Shown here one piece after another: positions 50,244 to 59,979 of a stretch of 64,000 bases of DNA (the first letter of the stretch is position 1; the number at the start of each line of letters is the position of its first letter). A program made the position numbers and the translations under genes. A model generated the notes under the pieces. The model was not told where the DNA came from. It made no database searches and was given only the letters and a program-made list of their open reading frames with translations. The DNA comes from Streptantibioticus parmotrematis (GTDB taxonomy: Bacteria > Actinomycetota > Actinomycetes > Streptomycetales > Streptomycetaceae): assembly GCF_019890615.1 (NCBI RefSeq), contig NZ_JAINVZ010000012.1, forward strand, positions 62,001 through 126,000. The letters are read 5' to 3'.

Positions 50244-50825
50244 ATGCCGAGATGGAAGCCCGATGCCCGACAGCGCCTGGTCGTGGCGGCGCTCGGCCTG
50301 TTCGCCGAGCAGGGCTACGACGACACGACGGTCGCCCAAATCGCCGAACGGGCGGGGCTCACCCGCAGCACGTTCTTCCGCCACTTCGCGGACAAGCGGG
50401 AGATCCTCACGGCCGGGCAGGAAGCCCTGAGCCGCCTGCTGGCCGAGGGCATCGACGAGGCTCCGCCGGACGCGTCGCCGCTGACCGCCGTCGCGGCCGG
50501 TCTGGAACGCGCGTCGGGCGAGATGACGTCGTTCAACCGCGACCTCGGTCCGCTGCTGCGCGCGGCGATCGACGCGAACGAGGAGCTGCGCAATCGCGAG
50601 GCCCTGAAGAGCATCGGCATGGCCGCGGCGATCGCCGACGCGCTGAGGCGTCGCGGCGTCGCGGAGCCCACGGCCCGGGTGGCCGCGGAACTCGGCGTGC
50701 TCGCGTTCAAGCTCGGATACACCCGCTGGGCCGACCCCGCCCACGACGAGGACCCGGGCGAACTGGCGACCCACACCCGGGCGGCCTTCGAGGAGCTGCG
50801 CGGGGCGGTCGCGGGGCTGCAGTGA
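50244..50825 (+). CDS. TetR-family repressor
   Basis: 193 residues from ATG 50244. HTH at about 8-55: ARQRLVVAALGLFAEQGYDDTTVAQIAERAGLTRSTFFRHFADKREIL, very typical. The ligand domain is all helical (MTSFNRDLGPLLRAAIDANEELRNREALKSIG). The operator of 52 bp lies directly upstream, shared with the divergent SDR gene, which implies repression of both. Confidence 0.95.
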   Translation: MPRWKPDARQRLVVAALGLFAEQGYDDTTVAQIAERAGLTRSTFFRHFADKREILTAGQEALSRLLAEGIDEAPPDASPLTAVAAGLERASGEMTSFNRDLGPLLRAAIDANEELRNREALKSIGMAAAIADALRRRGVAEPTARVAAELGVLAFKLGYTRWADPAHDEDPGELATHTRAAFEELRGAVAGLQ

Positions 50826-50896
50826 CGGCGGCGGCAGCTCCCGGCGGCCGGGAAACCGTTTGATGGTGCCGGGTCGGGCGGGCACCATCCGCGCTC

Positions 50897-51661
50897 ATGG
50901 CAGCGATCAGAACGGCGAGGGAGACGGCGGCGACGACGGCGAGGCGGCAGGCCCTGGTCCGTGCCGCCGCGGCGAAGCAGGCCCTGGTCCGGGCCGCCGC
51001 GCGGAACAACGCCGAGTGGTGCGCGGCGATGAGCCGATCGCACGGCGTGGCGGGCGAGTTCGGTGTGCAGGCCTGGGCCGCTCCGGTCCGTACGCCGCCG
51101 TACTACCCCGACGCGGTGACGCTGGTGCCCGGTGCCGACGCGGCCGCGCTGGTGGGCCGGATCGACACCGCCGCGCCCGGTGCCTGCGTCAAGGACAGCT
51201 TCGCCGACCTCGACCTGACGGAGGCGGGCTTCCGGGTGCTCTTCGACGCCCAGTGGATCCACCGCCCGGCGGGCGCGCCGACCACCTCACCGGAGCTCGC
51301 CTGGGACGTCGTGCGCGACCGTAAGACGCTGCGGGCCTGGGAGTCGGCGTGGGGTGAGGAGGGACTCTTCCGGGCCGAACTGCTGGACGAACAGGCCACG
51401 TTCGTGATCGCCGGGACCAACTCCGAGGGCAGGGTGGCCGTCGGTGCGGTGGCGAGCCGCAGCGACCACGTGGTCGGCGTCTCCAACCTCTTCGCGTCGG
51501 AGGACGGCGCCGACCGGGCCTGGCCGGTGGTACTGGAGGCGGCGCACCGGCTGTTCCCCGCGCTGCCCGTGGTCGGCTACGAGCAGGGCGAAGACCTGGA
51601 GGCGGCCCTGCGCCAGGGCTTCGAGGCGGTCGGCCCGTTGCGGGTCTGGGTGCATGGGTAG
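50897..51661 (+). CDS. GNAT-like protein with duplicated N-terminal helix
   Basis: 254 residues from ATG 50897; a later start at MSRSHG (about codon 45) cannot be excluded. Residues 1-40 are a basic Ala-rich helix with an internal 10-residue repeat (RQALVRAAAA then KQALVRAAAR). The following part has the N-terminal features of small GNAT-like proteins: AVTLVPGADAAALVGRI, ASVKDSFADL-like ACVKDSFADLDL, FRVLFDAQWIHRP, and FVIAGTNSEGRVAVGAVASRSDHVVGVSNLF; the acetyl-CoA P-loop is not clear. Best read as a GNAT-superfamily protein of unknown substrate. Confidence 0.7.
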   Translation: MAAIRTARETAATTARRQALVRAAAAKQALVRAAARNNAEWCAAMSRSHGVAGEFGVQAWAAPVRTPPYYPDAVTLVPGADAAALVGRIDTAAPGACVKDSFADLDLTEAGFRVLFDAQWIHRPAGAPTTSPELAWDVVRDRKTLRAWESAWGEEGLFRAELLDEQATFVIAGTNSEGRVAVGAVASRSDHVVGVSNLFASEDGADRAWPVVLEAAHRLFPALPVVGYEQGEDLEAALRQGFEAVGPLRVWVHG

Positions 51662-51849
51662 GCGCCGAAACGCCAGGGCTTCGCACGGTCGAACGCGCCG
51701 TCGGCCGCGCCTCCCGCCCGCACTACGATCACCGGTCAGGGACCGGCCGGGAGCGGATCACGAAGCCGAGGCAGCGCAGCCGAGCAGCGCAGCCGAGGCA
51801 GCGGAACGGGAGTCCGCCGGGTCGGCGTCTACGGGGGAGGAAGCGGGAG

Positions 51850-52899
51850 TTGACGAGCGTCGGGGTCGAGGGGGATGACGCCTGGGGGCGGGTGCTCGTG
51901 GAGGTGGGGCGGAGCGGGCGGCGGCTTCGGCGGGAAGAGCTCGACGCTCTGCGTGCGTACGGGGACCGGGCGGCCGAGAGCGGGCGCGGGCTCGCCGAGC
52001 TGGTGGACGAGCGGCTTGCCGCCGCCGGTGCGGTCTGGGCGGGGCAGACCGTGGACGCCTCGTCGATGACGGCACTGCGGGCGGCCGTCGCCGCGATCGC
52101 GGACGGGCACAGCCGGGCCTACCGGGAGCGGCTGCGGCGTGAGGAGGCGGGACGGCGGGAGTTCGTCGCGGACCTGCTCAGCAGCCGCAGCGACGTAGGA
52201 AGGCTGGCCGAGCACGCGGAGCGGTTCGGGATCAACCTGGCCTGCTCGCACGTCGTCGCGGTGGCCGCGGGCGACGGCTACGACCTGGACGACCCGCTGG
52301 TCCGGGCGCTGGAGCGGCAACTGCTCGGCCGCTTCGGCGAACAGGAGGTGCTGCTCGCCGTCAAGCACGGGCGGCTGGTGTGCGTCGTGCCGTCCGGGCC
52401 CGGCGAGGACGCGGCGGTCAAGGCGTTCGCCGAACTGACCCAGGGGCGCCGGGTCGTCGTCGGGCGGCCGCACAGCGGACCCGGTGGCGTCGTGCACTCC
52501 TACGAGGAGGCCCGGTCGGCGCTGGAGCAGGCCGATCAGCTCGGTGTCGAGGGGCAACTGCTGCACGCCGCCGACCTGTTGGTGCTGCCCGTGCTGCTGC
52601 GGGACCGCGACGCGCTGGAGGATCTGGTGCGCAGCGTGCTGGGCCCGTTGCGGAACGCCCGGGGCGGTGCCGGGCCCCTGCTGGAGACGCTGACCGCCTA
52701 CGCGGACTCCCGTTACGTCTCGGCGGAGGCGGCGCGGCGGCTGGGGCTGAGCGTGCGGGCGCTGGCCTACCGCGTCGAACGCGTCGTCCGGCTCACCGGA
52801 CTCGACCCGGACGACGCGTTGCAGCGCTACACGCTGGAGACGGCCGTGTTCGGCGCGAGGCTGCTGGGGTGGCTCGACCACGCGCCGCCTCCGGCGTAG
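51850..52899 (+). CDS. PucR/CdaR-type transcriptional regulator
   Basis: 349 residues from TTG 51850 (GGGAGGAAG upstream). The middle part (about 110-220) is a GGDEF-related domain as in CdaR (LACSHVVAVAAGDGYDLDDPLVRALERQLLGRFGEQEVLLAVKHGRLVCVVPSG). The C terminus (about 285-345) is the PucR HTH: LLETLTAYADSRYVSAEAARRLGLSVRALAYRVERVVRLTGLDPDDALQRYTLETAV. This is the standard architecture. The last 73 bp overlap the 3' end of the convergent giant ATPase gene. It may regulate the adjacent flotillin locus, but that is only inferred from position. Confidence 0.9.
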   Translation: MTSVGVEGDDAWGRVLVEVGRSGRRLRREELDALRAYGDRAAESGRGLAELVDERLAAAGAVWAGQTVDASSMTALRAAVAAIADGHSRAYRERLRREEAGRREFVADLLSSRSDVGRLAEHAERFGINLACSHVVAVAAGDGYDLDDPLVRALERQLLGRFGEQEVLLAVKHGRLVCVVPSGPGEDAAVKAFAELTQGRRVVVGRPHSGPGGVVHSYEEARSALEQADQLGVEGQLLHAADLLVLPVLLRDRDALEDLVRSVLGPLRNARGGAGPLLETLTAYADSRYVSAEAARRLGLSVRALAYRVERVVRLTGLDPDDALQRYTLETAVFGARLLGWLDHAPPPA

Positions 52900-55800
52900 G
52901 CGGCGCACAACGTCCGCCAGCGGTCGGCCTGTTCGGGGGTGGCGCGGTCGCGCAGGTGGGCGAGCTTGAGCAGGTTGGCCTCCGCCGCGCCGCCGAGGGT
53001 GCGCGCCTCGGCGAGGTAGTGCTCGTCCAGCAGGGCCTCGACCTCGGCGTCGCTCTGCACGGGGTCGATCCGGGCGGCGAACTGCGCCATCGTGCGGTAC
53101 GAGCCCTGGAGCAGGAACGGCGGTTCGGCACGGGCGGACTCGTCCTGCGCGGCGGACGCGATGTAGGCGCTGTTCACGGCGAGGACCGTGCGCTGGACGC
53201 GGCGGAGCCGGGTGAGGGCGGCCAGTACGCGGTCCAAGTCGATTACCGGACAGCTGAGTTGATCGGCATGGGCTGTCGGGTCGCCGTCGGCCAGCGCGAT
53301 CAGCAGGCGCAGGTCGGCCGGGTCGGTGCCGGCGAGAGGGGCGAGCACCGGGTTGGCCGCGAGCGTGTTCTCCAGGAACGACTGCGCGAACAGGCCCTGG
53401 TGGGTGGTGAAGACCTCGCCCAGGTTCCACACGTCGGCGCGGTTGGCGAGCATGTCGGGGATCGTGAAGCGCTGCCCGTTCGCGGTGTGCGGGTTGCCCG
53501 CGAGGCAGACGGCGAAGCGGCGTCCGCGCAGGTCGAAGCTGCGGGCGACGCCGTCGCTGACGGCTTCTACGCGGCGCTGGGCGTCACACAGCGGGATGAA
53601 CTTCTCCAGCAGCTCCGCGCCGACGTGCTGGATGTCGTCCACGTGCAGCAGCACGTTGCTGCCCGCCTCCAGGGCGAACACGATCTTCTCGACCTCGCGC
53701 CGGGAGGCGGCGTCGGGGGCGCGGTCCGGGTCGAGGGAGGTGGTGCCGGTGCCCAGCGCGGGGCCGTCGACGCGGACCATGAGCAGGCCGAGGCGGTCGG
53801 CGACGTATTCCAGCAACGTGGTCTTGCCGTAGCCGGGCGGGGACAGGAGCAGCAGCAGGCCGCTGCGGTCGGTGGTCGCGGTCGTGTCGAGCGTGCCGAG
53901 TTGCCTGGCCAGGTTGTCGCCGATGAGCGGCAGGTAGACCTGGTCGATGAGCTGGTTGCGCACGAATCCGGCCAGCGGGCGCGGCCGGTGGTCGTCCAGC
54001 CGCAGCCGGGCCCGTTCCGCCGCCAGGGCGTCGGCGCGCCGCCGCTGGAAGGCACGGAAGGCCGGCGCCCGTTCCTCGCGGAACTCCCGTGCCTGGTACG
54101 GCAGTTGGTCGACGCGTACGGTCAACCGGCCGTCGCGGACGCGGGGGTGGGAGCCGAGGAGGCCGGTGACGGTCTCGCCGACCGGAGCGGTGATCTCGTA
54201 GCGGGGGAGCCCGGGCGCGCACAGGTGGGCCACGGCCTCCGCGAGGCCGTCGTCGGACGGGGTGCCGTCGTCATCGTCGGGCGCCTGGGCGCTCGTGTCG
54301 GCGTCCGCGTACGCGCTCAGCCAGGCCGTGGCGAGTTGGTGGCGGGCGGACAGGTCGGTGGCGAGTGCCTGGAGGTCGGCGGCGAGGCCGGGGGCGGCGT
54401 CGGTGCGCCGGAAGCCGTCCAGCAGGGTGCGGGCGGCCACGCCGGTGGCGAACCCTTCGTGTTCGTCGGCGAGTTCGGCGACCAGGTAGTCGCCGGTGCG
54501 GGGCACGGTGGGCAGGCCGACGGAGGCGATGAACTGCTCGACAGCGTCGGACAGTTCGGCCGCGAGGGCGGTCAGCTGCGTCGTCGCCCCTCCGGGCCCG
54601 AAGTGTGCGCGGGCCGACGTGAGGGAGCGGGCGCGGCGCTGCCATGCGGCACGCTGCGGGTCCGTGGCGCCGTGGGCCCAGAACAGCTGGGCGGCGCACC
54701 GCACTTCCGCGGGGTGTTCCAGCAGCCCGGCCCCGGCACGCAGCCGCAGCAGCGCGCCGAGGACGAGGGCGGCGTCGTGGTCGTGGACACCGCGTTCGTA
54801 CCCCTCGTCGTACGCGCGCTCGGCCGCGCGGCGTACCTGGTCGAGCAGCGGGCCGCCAGTGAGGTCCGGGAGCAGGCCGCCGGAGACGTCGGCGAGCGGG
54901 CCGCCGTTGACGTCGGGGAGCAGCGTGGCGGCCAGGTACTCGGCGCGGTAGAGCGCCGGTGACTCGCTCACCAGCGGCTGGGTCCAGAACGCGGTGTCGG
55001 GAGGCAGTTCGGGCAGCCGGGCGGGACGGCGGTAACCGGTGCCGGTGACGAGGAACGCGAGGCCGTCGCCGTCGGGCCGGAGGGTCAGCTCGACCGGTTC
55101 GCGGCGGACGGCGAAGCGGTGGCGCCCCAGCCGGACGCTCGCACCGCCGTCGTCCGACAGGTCCGCGCGGTCGCGCAGGTCGCGCAGCGCGGTGCGCACG
55201 GCGCCGAGCAGTCCGTCGTCCAGCTCCTGGGCGCGCACCTGGTCGTCGAGGCCGCGCAGTTCGTCCGCCGCGGCCCGTACTCGTACCGCCATCGGGTCGG
55301 CGGCGCGGGCGGCGTGGATGTCGGCGGCAGTGGTGAGCCCGGCGAGCCTGCGGCGCAGGGCCTGGAGCGCGCCGTGGGCGGAGACGGCCAGGCGGTCGGC
55401 GCGGGCGGCGGCCTCGTCCAGCAGGGTCTGGCGGCGGGCGGCGAAGGCCTGCCGGATCTCCTCGCGGCGCAGGGCCAGATCGCCCGCGAGGTCCTGGGCC
55501 TCGGCGAACCGGGCCTCCAGCGCGTCCACGCGCAGCAGCAGCCGGGCGAGGTGGTCGTCGCAGGCGGCCGGGGTGCCGGCGGCGGACAGGGCCGCGGTGG
55601 TGGCCTGGGCGAGCAGTGCGGACTCGGCCGCGTGCGCGGCGTGGTGCTCGGCTTCCAGCAGGGCGCGGCGGCGGTTGGCCAGGATCGCGCGGGCGCGGTT
55701 GACGGCCGCCAGCACCTCGCCGATGGCCAGCAGGACGGCCGTTCCCGCGCCCGGGTCGGCGGCGACCGCGCCGGTGACCAGGTCGGTGACGGTGGTCAGC

Positions 55801-57638
55801 GCGTCGGCCTGCTCGGTGAGGCGTTCGCCGAGCCGCTCGGCCTCGGCGGCGGTGGGGACGTCCTGCGCCTCGTCGGCTGCGGTGCGTGCGGCGGCCAGCG
55901 GGGTGGCGAACGCGTCGGGGCCCGCGAAGAACGCGAAGGCGCGGTCGGTCGCCGCCGCCAGCTCGTCGGCCAGGTCCGCCTCGACCCGCTCCAGCGCGGC
56001 CAGGTCGAGCTGGGGCAGCTCCCGCAGTGTGACGACGCGGCCCTGGGCGCGGCGCAGTTCGGCGAGCAGCCGGGTCCACGCCTCGGCGGCGGCGGGCGGC
56101 TCGCCGTGCGAGCGGCGCACCAGCGCGGCGGCCTCCTCCCGGGCCTGCTCCAGCGCCTCGGCGGCGCGGGCGGCCCGGGCGTGGACCCGGTCCCGTTCCT
56201 CCGCCATCCGCTCGGCGGTCTCGCGCAGTGCGGCGAGCGGTTCGAGCAGGCCGGTGCCGTCGAGCCAGTAGTGGCGGTCGGCGGCCTTGGCGCAGGCGTC
56301 CAGGAGCAGTTCGGGGGCGGCCGCCGCCCGCTCGTCCTGGGCGGCGGCGGTCGCGGTGCGCACCACGTCCAGGCAGTCGGCGATCCCGCGTACCAGGTCG
56401 GCGTTGCCGATCCGGGCCAGCGGCCCGTCGCCGACCGGCTGGGCGGCGGCGTGGTCGGCGGACTGGAACGGGGTGCGCCACAGCTGGAGTTCGTGCGTGC
56501 GCACCGGATCGCGGTCCGGCTTGAGCAGCACGAGCGTGCCGTCGGGCAGCAGGGCGTGCGCCGCGCCGTGCAGCGCGGCGGCGGCCTCCCGGCGCACGGT
56601 GTTCCACGGCAGCAACAGGACCTGCGCGCGGCCCGGGCGGCGCAGGACGTAGAGCAGGTCCTCGCCGTTGGGCGAGGGGATCACCGCCTCGAAGCCCGGG
56701 GCGCCCCCCTCCGTCCGGAACGCGCGGTGGGTGCCGTCGGCCAGTTCGTAGCCGCCGGGGAACAGCAGGCCCTGGTCGGCCGGGAGCAGCCGGGCGCCGT
56801 GCGCGAGCGAGTCCTGTCGACGGACCGAACCGGTACGGGTGTTGACGACCAGATGGCGGTCGGCGGTCTCGTTGTACGGGCGCACCCGCAGGAGCAGCAG
56901 CGGCCCCGTCGGCGCGTACGCGACGACGGCGTCCGCCAGGCTCTGCAACGGCTCGTCGACCGGCTCCTCGAACAGCGTCCGGTCGCCGGGGACGGAACGC
57001 ACCGTGAGGGCGCCGCCGGTGGTGGCGACGGTGACCGCGCCCTCGGCCCCCTCGACCCTGATCCGGCCGTGGTCGTGGTGCTCGCGGCCGGTCGGCGTCC
57101 ACGGCAGCTCGTACACCGGCGGCTGCGGCAGGTCGCGTTCACCGTGGTTGCCCAGGTACTCGGCGCCGTCTTCCGTCAACTGCCAACTCAGGACGCGCTG
57201 GTCGCCCTCGTTGTCGCCGGTGCGGAAGACCGCGAGCAGCCTGCCGGGCGTCGTGCGCACCAGGTCGGCGAGGCGGGCGTCCCGGTAGTAGCGCAGCAGC
57301 TCCGCCAGGTCGCGATGGAACCGCTCGTCGTCCAGCAAGCCCGGTACCGAATCCCGTTCGAGCACCGTGCCGTCCGGGGTGTGCAACGAGAGCAGGCCCG
57401 CGTCGAGGTCCGGCGCGGTGGTGCCCAGCAGCAGGACGCCGGGCCGCACCGCGACGATCCCGCGGGCGGTGCCCTCTCCCGCGGTGCGCGGCCGGGCCGA
57501 ACCGGTCAGCTCCAGCGCCGGGGAGCCGAACGCCTCCTGCCGCGCGGTGTTCAACTCCTGCGCCCACCGTGCCAGTTCGGCGGCGCGTTCGGCGAGCCGT
57601 GCCCGCAGGATCTGGTAGGTGCCGTCCTCGACGCCCAT
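52827..57638 (-). CDS. Giant AAA+ ATPase with N-terminal DUF3686-like region (DNA repair ATPase family)
   Basis: 1603 residues from ATG 57638 (GGGAAG upstream). Residues about 1-440 form a beta-rich domain with repeated VLLLG/GLLSLHTPDG and LLLLRVRPYNETADRHLVVNTRTG elements, like a DUF3686 region. Residues about 470-870 are long Ala/Glu/Arg coiled coils (RVHARAARAAEALEQAREEAAALVRR). Residues about 880-1200 are mixed. The AAA+ module is at about 1240-1420: Walker A SPPGYGKTT (Lys1272), Walker B LLHVDDIQH (Asp1334-Asp1335), sensor-1 CLAGNPHT and NRADVWNLGE. No membrane segment. Proteins of this build are named DNA repair ATPase in databases without strong experimental basis, as far as I know. 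It follows the flotillin gene by 63 bp. Confidence 0.88.
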   Translation of the reverse strand: MGVEDGTYQILRARLAERAAELARWAQELNTARQEAFGSPALELTGSARPRTAGEGTARGIVAVRPGVLLLGTTAPDLDAGLLSLHTPDGTVLERDSVPGLLDDERFHRDLAELLRYYRDARLADLVRTTPGRLLAVFRTGDNEGDQRVLSWQLTEDGAEYLGNHGERDLPQPPVYELPWTPTGREHHDHGRIRVEGAEGAVTVATTGGALTVRSVPGDRTLFEEPVDEPLQSLADAVVAYAPTGPLLLLRVRPYNETADRHLVVNTRTGSVRRQDSLAHGARLLPADQGLLFPGGYELADGTHRAFRTEGGAPGFEAVIPSPNGEDLLYVLRRPGRAQVLLLPWNTVRREAAAALHGAAHALLPDGTLVLLKPDRDPVRTHELQLWRTPFQSADHAAAQPVGDGPLARIGNADLVRGIADCLDVVRTATAAAQDERAAAAPELLLDACAKAADRHYWLDGTGLLEPLAALRETAERMAEERDRVHARAARAAEALEQAREEAAALVRRSHGEPPAAAEAWTRLLAELRRAQGRVVTLRELPQLDLAALERVEADLADELAAATDRAFAFFAGPDAFATPLAAARTAADEAQDVPTAAEAERLGERLTEQADALTTVTDLVTGAVAADPGAGTAVLLAIGEVLAAVNRARAILANRRRALLEAEHHAAHAAESALLAQATTAALSAAGTPAACDDHLARLLLRVDALEARFAEAQDLAGDLALRREEIRQAFAARRQTLLDEAAARADRLAVSAHGALQALRRRLAGLTTAADIHAARAADPMAVRVRAAADELRGLDDQVRAQELDDGLLGAVRTALRDLRDRADLSDDGGASVRLGRHRFAVRREPVELTLRPDGDGLAFLVTGTGYRRPARLPELPPDTAFWTQPLVSESPALYRAEYLAATLLPDVNGGPLADVSGGLLPDLTGGPLLDQVRRAAERAYDEGYERGVHDHDAALVLGALLRLRAGAGLLEHPAEVRCAAQLFWAHGATDPQRAAWQRRARSLTSARAHFGPGGATTQLTALAAELSDAVEQFIASVGLPTVPRTGDYLVAELADEHEGFATGVAARTLLDGFRRTDAAPGLAADLQALATDLSARHQLATAWLSAYADADTSAQAPDDDDGTPSDDGLAEAVAHLCAPGLPRYEITAPVGETVTGLLGSHPRVRDGRLTVRVDQLPYQAREFREERAPAFRAFQRRRADALAAERARLRLDDHRPRPLAGFVRNQLIDQVYLPLIGDNLARQLGTLDTTATTDRSGLLLLLSPPGYGKTTLLEYVADRLGLLMVRVDGPALGTGTTSLDPDRAPDAASRREVEKIVFALEAGSNVLLHVDDIQHVGAELLEKFIPLCDAQRRVEAVSDGVARSFDLRGRRFAVCLAGNPHTANGQRFTIPDMLANRADVWNLGEVFTTHQGLFAQSFLENTLAANPVLAPLAGTDPADLRLLIALADGDPTAHADQLSCPVIDLDRVLAALTRLRRVQRTVLAVNSAYIASAAQDESARAEPPFLLQGSYRTMAQFAARIDPVQSDAEVEALLDEHYLAEARTLGGAAEANLLKLAHLRDRATPEQADRWRTLCAAYAGGGAWSSHPSSLAPNTAVSSV

Positions 57639-57701
57639 GACTGCTTCCCGTGTCCCCTTGTCCGGCCCGGTACGTGTCGTTGTCTCTTCGATGGCCGCGC
57701 G

Positions 57702-59795
57702 CTACTTGTCGGTGGTCGTGCCCGCGTCGGCCATGCCGTTCATGTTCACCGTGGCGCTGGAGCCGTTGACGAGCCGTGCCGGGTCCAGGGGCGCGGTGAT
57801 GTCCAGCGCCGACGTGGCATCGGGCGCCGCGGCGCCCAGCAGCTTCATCAGCAGCGCCAGGTTCCACGGCCCGCCGGCCCCGAGGGACTTCAGCACCTCC
57901 GTGGCGTCGTCGCTGAAGCGCTTCTCACCGCTGAGCCAGTCCGCGCCCAGTGCCCTGACCGTCTCCGATCCCTGTACGGCACCGTCGATCGACTTGCCGA
58001 AGGACACCGCGCTCACCAGCCGTTCCAGGAACACGCTGTCGCCGCCGACGATGTCGATGTCCGCGCTCTCCAGACCCGTGGCGAGCACCGTCGCCTGCGC
58101 CTCGGCGACCTTGCCCTGCACCTCCAGCGCGGCGAGGCGCACCTCCTTGTCGGCGGCCAGCCGCAGCCGGAACTCCTCGTGGGAACGCGAGACCTCGTCC
58201 AGCGCGGCCATCGCCGCCGCCTTCTTCTCCAGTCCGGCGGCCTCGCCGAGCAGCTTCTCGCGGATGCCCGCGGCCTCCGCGTTCGCCTTGCCCTGGGCGA
58301 CGGCCGCCTCGGCCAGGCCGACCTTCTCGATCGCCTCGGCCTTCTCCTTCAGGCCGGCCGCCTCGCCCTCCAGCCGGGCCCGCACCCCGGCGGCGTCGGC
58401 CAGCGCCTGCCGTTCCGCCACCTCGGCCCGCGCGAGCCCCGCCGCGCCCGCCATGGCGCGTTCACCCTCGGCGCGGCGCACGTTGGCCGCGGCCTCCAGC
58501 TCCGCGCTCTTCTGCCCGGCCTCGGCCAGCACCAACTGCTCCTTCGCCCGCAGGTGCGCGGCCTGCTCCGCGGCCTCGGCGGCCTTGATGTCCTTGACGT
58601 GCTGCTCCTGCGCCTGGGCCTCGGCGGCGATGACCACGCTCTGCCGGGTGCGTTCCGCCTCCTGCACCACGCGGACCCGCTTGATCTCCTCCTCCTGCTC
58701 GGCGACGGTGCGCTCCACGGCGATCCGCTCGCGCACCACGTCGGCCACGCCGCGCCGCTCGACCTCGATCTCCTTGTCCATCCCGGCCCTGGCGAGCTGG
58801 ACCTCCCTCTCCCGGCCCACGACCTCCAGCAGCCGGTCCTTCTCGATCCGCTCGGTCTCGACCGCGAGCACCCGTTCCCGGTTCTTCTCCGCTACCGCGA
58901 TCTCGCGCTGCTGGTTCTCCCGCTGCACGCCGAGCAGTTCCTCGGTCCGCAGCAGGGCGCCGTGCGCCTTGAGCCGCTCCTCCTCCTGCACCATCGCGGT
59001 GGCCGCCTCCTCCTGCGCCCGCAGCGTCTCGATGCCCTTGCGCTGCCGGATCTCCGCCTCCTCGCGCCGCCGCTCCAGTTCGAGCACGGCCTCGCGGGCG
59101 TCGACGTCCTGGCGGGTGATCTCCATCTGCTCGTTGCGCTGGAAGTCGTTGGTGCGGATGTGCTCCAGCGCGGTCAGTTCGGTGATCTTCCGGATGCCCT
59201 GGGCGTCCAGGATGTTGGACGGGTCCAGCTGCGACATCGGGGTCTGCTCCAGATGGTCGATCGCGGCGTCCTCCAGGTGGTAGCCGTTGAGGTCGGTGCC
59301 GATGGCGGCGACGATGCGGTCGCGGAACTCCTCGCGGTGCGTGTAGAGGTCGGCGAAGTCCAGCTGCTTGCCGACGGTCCGCAGCGCCTCGGCGAACTTC
59401 GCGCTGAACAGCGTCTGCAACGTCTCCTGGTGGCTCGCCCGGTCGGTGCCGATGGCCTGGGCGACCTTGATGACGTCCTCGACGGTCTTGTTGACGCGCA
59501 CGAAGAAGGTGATCTGGATGTCGGCGCGGATGTTGTCCTTGCAGATCATGCCCTCCTGGCCGGTCCGGGAGATCTCGATGGTCTTCACCGAGATGTCCAT
59601 GACCTCCGCGCGGTGCAGCATCGGCATGACGAGGGCGCCGGTGAAGGTCACCGTGGCGCCCTTGGGGCGCGAGATGATCAGGGCCTCGCCCTGCACCACC
59701 TTGCGGAACAACCGGCCGAAGAGCAGCAACGTGCCCAGACCGACGAGCAGAAGGACGGCGACGAGCACACCGGCACCGATGGTGACGACAGACAT
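57702..59795 (-). CDS. Flotillin-family (SPFH) membrane scaffold protein
   Basis: 697 residues from ATG 59795 (GGGAAC upstream). One N-terminal membrane helix (about 6-28: GAGVLVAVLLLVGLGTLLLFGRLF). SPFH domain about 30-215 (VVQGEALIISRPKGATVTFTGALVMPMLHRAEVMDISVKTIEI, DNIRADIQITFFVRVNKTVEDVIKVAQAIG). Then an exceptionally long Glu/Ala/Arg coiled coil (about 220-560) and a C-terminal domain (IDIVGGDSVFLERLVSAVSFGKSID). This is the YqiK type, longer than FloT. It should build membrane-bound oligomeric cages or rafts facing the cytoplasm. It is upstream of the giant ATPase and downstream of the His-rich OB protein. Confidence 0.93.
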   Translation of the reverse strand: MSVVTIGAGVLVAVLLLVGLGTLLLFGRLFRKVVQGEALIISRPKGATVTFTGALVMPMLHRAEVMDISVKTIEISRTGQEGMICKDNIRADIQITFFVRVNKTVEDVIKVAQAIGTDRASHQETLQTLFSAKFAEALRTVGKQLDFADLYTHREEFRDRIVAAIGTDLNGYHLEDAAIDHLEQTPMSQLDPSNILDAQGIRKITELTALEHIRTNDFQRNEQMEITRQDVDAREAVLELERRREEAEIRQRKGIETLRAQEEAATAMVQEEERLKAHGALLRTEELLGVQRENQQREIAVAEKNRERVLAVETERIEKDRLLEVVGREREVQLARAGMDKEIEVERRGVADVVRERIAVERTVAEQEEEIKRVRVVQEAERTRQSVVIAAEAQAQEQHVKDIKAAEAAEQAAHLRAKEQLVLAEAGQKSAELEAAANVRRAEGERAMAGAAGLARAEVAERQALADAAGVRARLEGEAAGLKEKAEAIEKVGLAEAAVAQGKANAEAAGIREKLLGEAAGLEKKAAAMAALDEVSRSHEEFRLRLAADKEVRLAALEVQGKVAEAQATVLATGLESADIDIVGGDSVFLERLVSAVSFGKSIDGAVQGSETVRALGADWLSGEKRFSDDATEVLKSLGAGGPWNLALLMKLLGAAAPDATSALDITAPLDPARLVNGSSATVNMNGMADAGTTTDK

Positions 59796-59979
59796 GGCTG
59801 TTCCCTTGGACTGACCTTGCCGTGGATGAACGGGAGTTGGCGCACGGAGGCGCGGGGTCGTGGCGTTGACGTGAGGGGGTCGACGGGGGCAGGGAGACGC
59901 GGCGTCGCGTCAGCCGCTTCGGGTCGACCGCTCTACGGCAGGCGGGACTTGGCCGGTCTACGGCGGAGTCGGCATGCGA

